Shown in pieces: positions 60,322 to 64,000 of a stretch of 64,000 nucleotides of DNA. Position 1 is the stretch's first letter; every line of letters starts with the position of its first letter. The notes below the pieces were generated by a model. The model searched no databases. It saw only the letters and a list, made by a program, of their open reading frames with translations, and was not told the DNA's origin. Position numbers and translations under genes: made by a program. The DNA comes from Mesorhizobium sp. M8A.F.Ca.ET.218.01.1.1. GTDB taxonomy: Bacteria; Pseudomonadota; Alphaproteobacteria; Rhizobiales; Rhizobiaceae. Location of the stretch: NCBI RefSeq assembly GCF_004791165.1, contig NZ_SRUZ01000001.1, positions 1,250,707 to 1,314,706 on the forward strand, in the 5' to 3' direction.

Positions 60322-62127
60322 ATGAGCACGCCCCTCGACCACATCCGCAATTTTTCCATCGTCGCCCATATCGACCATGGCAAATCGACGCTCGCCGACC
60401 GCCTGATCCAGTCGACCGGCGGGCTGGAGCTGCGCGACATGAAGGAGCAGGTGCTGGACTCGATGGACATCGAGCGCGAGCGCGGCATCACCATCAAGGC
60501 GCAGACGGTGCGGCTTAAGTACCGCGCCAACAATGGCGAGGACTATATCCTCAACCTCATCGACACGCCCGGCCATGTCGACTTCGCCTATGAAGTGTCG
60601 CGGTCGCTGGCCGCCTGCGAAGGTTCGCTGCTGGTGGTCGATGCCAGCCAGGGCGTCGAGGCGCAGACGCTCGCCAATGTCTACCAGGCGATCGACAACA
60701 ACCACGAGATCGTCGTGGTGCTGAACAAGGTCGACCTGCCGGCCGCCGAGCCGGAGCGCATCCGCGAGCAGGTCGAGGAGGTGATCGGCATCGACGCTTC
60801 GGGCGCCGTGCTGATCTCGGCGAAGACCGGGCTGGGCATTCCCGACGTGCTGGAAGCCATCGTCCACCAATTGCCGCCGCCGCGCGAGGGCGATGCCACG
60901 GCACCGCTGAAGGCGATGCTGGTCGACAGCTGGTACGACGCCTATCTCGGCGTCATCGTGCTGGTGCGCATCATCGACGGCGTGCTCAGGAAAGGCCAGA
61001 CCATCCGCATGATGGGCACCGGCGCAAAATATCTGGTCGAGCGCACCGGCGTGTTCACGCCCGCCCGCATCAATGTCGACGAGCTCGGCCCCGGCGAATT
61101 CGGCTTCTTCACCGGCTCGATCAAGGAAGTGGCCGACACCCGCGTCGGCGACACCATCACCGAGGACAGGCGCCAGACCGCGCATGCCTTGCCCGGCTTC
61201 AAGCCGGCGCAGCCGGTGGTGTTCTGCGGCCTGTTCCCGGTCGACGCCGCCGATTTCGAGGACCTGCGCGCCGCCGTCGGCAAACTGCGCCTCAACGACG
61301 CCAGCTTCTCCTATGAAATGGAAACCAGTGCGGCGCTGGGCTTCGGCTATCGCTGCGGATTCCTTGGCCTGTTGCATCTCGAAATCATCCAGGAGCGGCT
61401 GGAGCGCGAGTTCAACCTCGACCTGATCGCCACCGCGCCATCGGTCGTCTATCGGCTGCTGCTCAATGACGGCTCGGTCAAGGAACTGCACAACCCGGCC
61501 GACATGCCCGACGTGGTGAAAATCTCGGCCATCGAAGAGCCATGGATCCGCGCCACCATCCTGACCCCCGACGACTATCTCGGCGGCATCCTGAAACTCT
61601 GTCAGGACCGGCGCGGCATCCAGGCCGACCTCTCCTATGTCGGCAAGCGCGCCATGCTGACCTACGATCTGCCGCTCAACGAAGTGGTCTTCGATTTCTA
61701 CGATCGCCTGAAGTCGATCTCCAAAGGCTACGCCTCGTTCGACTACCACCTGACCGACTACCGCGAGGGCGACCTGGTGAAGATGTCGATCCTGGTCAAT
61801 GAGGAGCCGGTCGACGCGCTCTCGATGCTGGTGCACCGCACGGCGGCGGAAAAGCGCGGCAGGCAGATGTGCGAGAAGCTGAAGGAGCTGATCCCGCACC
61901 ACCTCTTCAAGATCCCGATCCAGGCCGCCATCGGCGGCAAGGTCATCGCGCGCGAAACCATCTCGGCGCTGCGCAAGGACGTCACGGCGAAGTGCTACGG
62001 CGGCGACGTCTCGCGCAAGCGCAAGCTGCTCGACAAGCAGAAAGAGGGCAAGAAGCGGATGCGCCAGTTCGGCAAGGTCGATATTCCGCAGGAGGCGTTT
62101 ATCCAGGCGCTGAAGATGGGCGATTGA
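60322..62127 (+). CDS. lepA: Elongation factor 4 (LepA)
   Basis: The 601-residue translational GTPase starts [20 protein letters not shown]. The P-loop is AHIDHGKST, switch [15 protein letters not shown]3 DTPGHVDF, G4 NKVD, and the specific C-terminal domain includes [20 protein letters not shown] and [16 protein letters not shown] sequence. The typical end is [20 protein letters not shown]. It acts on ribosomes during stress and initiation. The start at 60322 is preferred over longer frames that read through the promoter region. Confidence 0.96.
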   Translation: MSTPLDHIRNFSIVAHIDHGKSTLADRLIQSTGGLELRDMKEQVLDSMDIERERGITIKAQTVRLKYRANNGEDYILNLIDTPGHVDFAYEVSRSLAACEGSLLVVDASQGVEAQTLANVYQAIDNNHEIVVVLNKVDLPAAEPERIREQVEEVIGIDASGAVLISAKTGLGIPDVLEAIVHQLPPPREGDATAPLKAMLVDSWYDAYLGVIVLVRIIDGVLRKGQTIRMMGTGAKYLVERTGVFTPARINVDELGPGEFGFFTGSIKEVADTRVGDTITEDRRQTAHALPGFKPAQPVVFCGLFPVDAADFEDLRAAVGKLRLNDASFSYEMETSAALGFGYRCGFLGLLHLEIIQERLEREFNLDLIATAPSVVYRLLLNDGSVKELHNPADMPDVVKISAIEEPWIRATILTPDDYLGGILKLCQDRRGIQADLSYVGKRAMLTYDLPLNEVVFDFYDRLKSISKGYASFDYHLTDYREGDLVKMSILVNEEPVDALSMLVHRTAAEKRGRQMCEKLKELIPHHLFKIPIQAAIGGKVIARETISALRKDVTAKCYGGDVSRKRKLLDKQKEGKKRMRQFGKVDIPQEAFIQALKMGD

Positions 62128-62288
62128 GGGGTCCGGCCTCCGGCCCGAGGCAGCGGGTCCCACCCCAGTGCGGGTGACGGGACATCCCTGGATACCTACC
62201 GCCTTTCCTTTCGCCGGACACGCCCAAGCTCGCCAAAATCAATTTGAACTGGGCTAACGCGCTTCACACCGGACGGCGGACCGCCCCT

Positions 62289-62316
62289 TTGAGTATACTC
62301 CGTTCCGACGTATCCT
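62289..62316 (+). promoter_or_regulatory. Putative promoter for the 62341 gene
   Basis: TTGAGT (62289-62294) and TATCCT (62311-62316) lie 16 bases apart, 24 bases before the ATG at 62341. The short leader leaves space only for a TTGGGGA ribosome site. Confidence 0.45.
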
Positions 62317-62340
62317 CCCCCTAGCTTGGGGACACACCAC

Positions 62341-62853
62341 ATGCGCACCACTTCAGACACCATCGCCTCTCTCGGCCTCGCCATCGGCGGCGCCTTCGGC
62401 CTGGCCGGCACCTTCGTCGCCAGCGCGTCGCTGCGTGAAACGCTCTGGACGATCGACGGCGTGGCGCTCGTCGTGGCCGCAGCACTGCTCACCATGAAAT
62501 ACCAGCGGCTCGGCAATGATTGCGTCGCCGCGGGCTTCCTGACCTTCCTTGCCGGGGAGAGCCTGCTTCTGGCTGGCAACGCGGCGGGGTTGCAGGCCAG
62601 CGTGCCTTCCTATGTCGGCGGCATCTCGCTTTGGGCGGCGGCGCTGATCCTGGTCAGCGTGCCCAACACTTTTGCGCTGTGGATGCGGATCACCGGGCTC
62701 ATTGCCGCCGTGCTGTTCCTGGTGTCGGTGGGCATGGTGCTGTGGGGCGCGCCCTTGCTGCCGACCTCGGCGCCGCTGCCGGCGGCCGGCTATCCCTTCC
62801 TGGTGCTGACCTTCATCGGCTGGATCTGGACCTTGCTGAAGCCCGACCGGTGA
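62341..62853 (+). CDS. Small multi-span membrane protein, hypothetical
   Basis: The 170-residue protein has five to six membrane helices, for example ASLGLAIGGAFGLAGTFVAS, TIDGVALVVAAALLTMKYQR and GLIAAVLFLVSVGMVLWGAP. There are no charged active-site motifs. I do not recognise a family. It is followed 10 bases later by the PH-like gene, and the two may be one operon. Confidence 0.78.
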   Translation: MRTTSDTIASLGLAIGGAFGLAGTFVASASLRETLWTIDGVALVVAAALLTMKYQRLGNDCVAAGFLTFLAGESLLLAGNAAGLQASVPSYVGGISLWAAALILVSVPNTFALWMRITGLIAAVLFLVSVGMVLWGAPLLPTSAPLPAAGYPFLVLTFIGWIWTLLKPDR

Positions 62854-62863
62854 GTGCGCCCCA

Positions 62864-63349
62864 ATGTCCGCCCCCGTCGAACTCCGCAACAGTCCCACCA
62901 ACAAGTTCTCTTCCGTCGCAGGGTCGTTGCTGATGGCGGCGATTTTTGGCTTCTATACGCTGAAGGGGCTGGCCAACGGCGCCGATGGCGGGCGGGTGTT
63001 TTTGGTGGCGTTGCTGGCGCTTGGTTTCCTCGGGTTCGGCGGCTACATGGTGCGCGGCGCCTTCGACACCTCGGTCAAGGTGGTGCTCGACGAAAACGGT
63101 TTTCGCGATCGCCGCCTCGGCGACGTGCTGGTGCCCTGGCACAGGGTGCAAAGCGTGCGCCTCTCCTCCTCCGGCAAGGGCTCGGGCATGGTCAGTTTCG
63201 AACTGACCGGTGAGCCGTCCGACGCGCTGGCCAATGCGCTATTCGGCGGGAACACCGTGCGCATGGAGGTCAACTCGCTCGACATGAGCGGGCTGGACAT
63301 TGTCGCCGCGATCAAGCGGCTGGCGCCGCATGTGGCGGTGACCGGGTAG
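62864..63349 (+). CDS. Membrane protein with bacterial PH-like domain, hypothetical
   Basis: The 161-residue protein has two N-terminal helices (SLLMAAIFGFYTLKGLANGA, VFLVALLALGFLGFGGYMVR). A beta-rich region follows, with SVKVVLDENGFRDRRLGDVL and VPWHRVQSVRLSSSGKGSGM, which looks like a bacterial PH-like (STM3941-type) fold. Function is unknown. It is the second gene after the putative promoter at 62289. Downstream lies a 450-base repeat-rich gap. Confidence 0.75.
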   Translation: MSAPVELRNSPTNKFSSVAGSLLMAAIFGFYTLKGLANGADGGRVFLVALLALGFLGFGGYMVRGAFDTSVKVVLDENGFRDRRLGDVLVPWHRVQSVRLSSSGKGSGMVSFELTGEPSDALANALFGGNTVRMEVNSLDMSGLDIVAAIKRLAPHVAVTG

Positions 63350-63353
63350 GCTC

Positions 63354-63420
63354 TCCCTTCCCGCCCTTGTGGGGGAAGGTGTCGCCGAAGGCGACGGTCG
63401 AGGGGTGCGCGACGGAGTGA
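63354..63420. repeat. Diverged family C half repeat
   Basis: CTTGTGGGGGAAGGTGTCGCC and GAAGGCGACGGTCGAGGGGTG share the layout of family C, with TCGCCGAAGGCGA replacing the GGCGCGTTAGCGCC hairpin. It directly follows the PH-like gene. Confidence 0.6.
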
Positions 63421-63524
63421 GAGGTACGGTTTCGCGCCTATCCGATGCGTTATCGAGGCGATCAGGGTGTTCGCGCCGCATGTGAGGATCACAGGTTAGG
63501 GTAAAGACGACGAAGGTTGGTGCT

Positions 63525-63696
63525 GCCCCTCACCTGCCTGCCGGCATCCTCTCCCCGTATAGTGACGGGGAGAGGGGTGCTGTGGCCGACGCTTTCGCCA
63601 ATTATCAGCGCTGCAAGAAAAGTGCCGGCGTTGCGGCCAGCCCCTTTCTCCCGTCCTATACGGGGAGAAATGCCCGGCAGGGCAATGAGGGGCGGC
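63525..63696. repeat. Palindromic intergenic repeat, family A, copy 4
   Basis: It is nearly the same as copy 1: GCCCCTCACCTGCCTGCCGG at the left, CTCCCCGTATAGTGACGGGG, then CCTATACGGGGAGAAATGCC and GGCAATGAGGGGCGGC at the right. It lies in the convergent gap before the transposase gene. Confidence 0.85.
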
Positions 63697-63730
63697 GCTG
63701 GCGCTGAAGGTGGCGCAGGGCGCGGCGCTT

Positions 63731-63787
63731 CTTCCTTCTCCCCTTGTGGGAGAAGGTGGATCGGCGCGCCAGCGCCGAGACGGATGA
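63731..63787. repeat. Family C half repeat
   Basis: CTTCTCCCCTTGTGGGAG, GGATCGGCGCGCCAGCGCC and GAGACGGATGAG match the left half of family C. The right half is missing and the sequence changes to the transposase 3' end at about 63790, as if the insertion cut the repeat. Confidence 0.75.
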
Positions 63788-63799
63788 GCAACTGTGTTT

Positions 63800-64000
<201 letters not shown>

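Noticed and set aside
60244..62163. Open minus-strand frame of 639 codons over lepA
   Set aside because: It is antisense to a fully conserved lepA with all GTPase motifs, so it is a shadow frame.

Overview
The window is about 64 kb of GC-rich chromosomal DNA from an alphaproteobacterium, most likely a rhizobial Hyphomicrobiales of the Mesorhizobium type. This placement is inferred from the proteins (membrane-bound ferritin MbfA behind an Irr-type palindrome, EcfG-type stress promoters, a PE-LIG-POL LigD beside Ku, CYTH-CHAD genes) and from many copies of palindromic intergenic repeats typical of this group. No rRNA or complete tRNA gene and no CRISPR array was seen. The only transposase is the 3' end of an IS110-type gene running off the right edge.

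Layout. 1-7.1 kb, minus strand: an ABC exporter cut by the left edge behind glucokinase, a murein endopeptidase, then an overlapping GST/queG/epimerase run. 7.2-13.8 kb: uppP, then yraN, rsmI, a small tyrosine phosphatase, and the hemW-rdgB-VOC-rph block. 13.9-19.5 kb, plus strand: hrcA, a small conserved gene, a sorbosone-dehydrogenase-like protein, a LysE exporter, cysK and a GST. 19.5-21.2 kb: an ECF42-type sigma factor behind its DGPF/YCII partner, with a matching promoter. 22-26.2 kb: a stress block with a DUF892 ferritin-like gene and ku-ligD, each transcription unit preceded by an EcfG-type promoter. 26.2-30.7 kb: an ArsR regulator divergent from a NIPSNAP/monooxygenase pair, the iron gene mbfA, and a threonine dehydratase. 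30.7-34.5 kb: a four-gene TetR-HlyD-ATPase-permease efflux operon in which every junction is a 4-base overlap, controlled from a 26-bp perfect palindrome. 34.5-39.2 kb: CYTH and CHAD genes, a YiiX-like hydrolase, a membrane class III cyclase and an XRE regulator. 39.3-43.4 kb: an SMP-30-like secreted protein, a deletion scar joining remnants of an alcohol dehydrogenase and a LysR gene, a SnoaL-like protein with a 3-methyladenine glycosylase, a tiny lipoprotein, a PAP2 phosphatase and an EamA-type fragment. 43.5-50.2 kb: a NarL-type two-component pair, a Gly/Asn-rich secreted protein, PhoX and a flavin monooxygenase. 50.6-56.4 kb: a DUF2156 protein, an ABC-2 exporter pair and cydAB. 56.5-64 kb: periplasmic MsrA, a secreted heptapeptide-repeat protein, a DUF1223 protein, a TadG-like protein, lepA, two membrane proteins and the transposase end.

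Non-coding structure. At least four families of palindromic repeats fill the larger gaps. All four large convergent junctions carry one, one lies inside the cydAB operon, and two supply stop codons to genes. Separate short tandem arrays lie in promoter regions: 19-bp units upstream of rsmI, 21-bp units between rph and hrcA, and 15-bp units before the heptapeptide-repeat gene. The best candidates for new biology are the palindromic 19-bp array with its small divergent ORF, the stress-promoter pairing of a ferritin-like gene with ku-ligD, and the MKPA heptapeptide-repeat protein. No wholly new multi-gene system could be shown from sequence alone.
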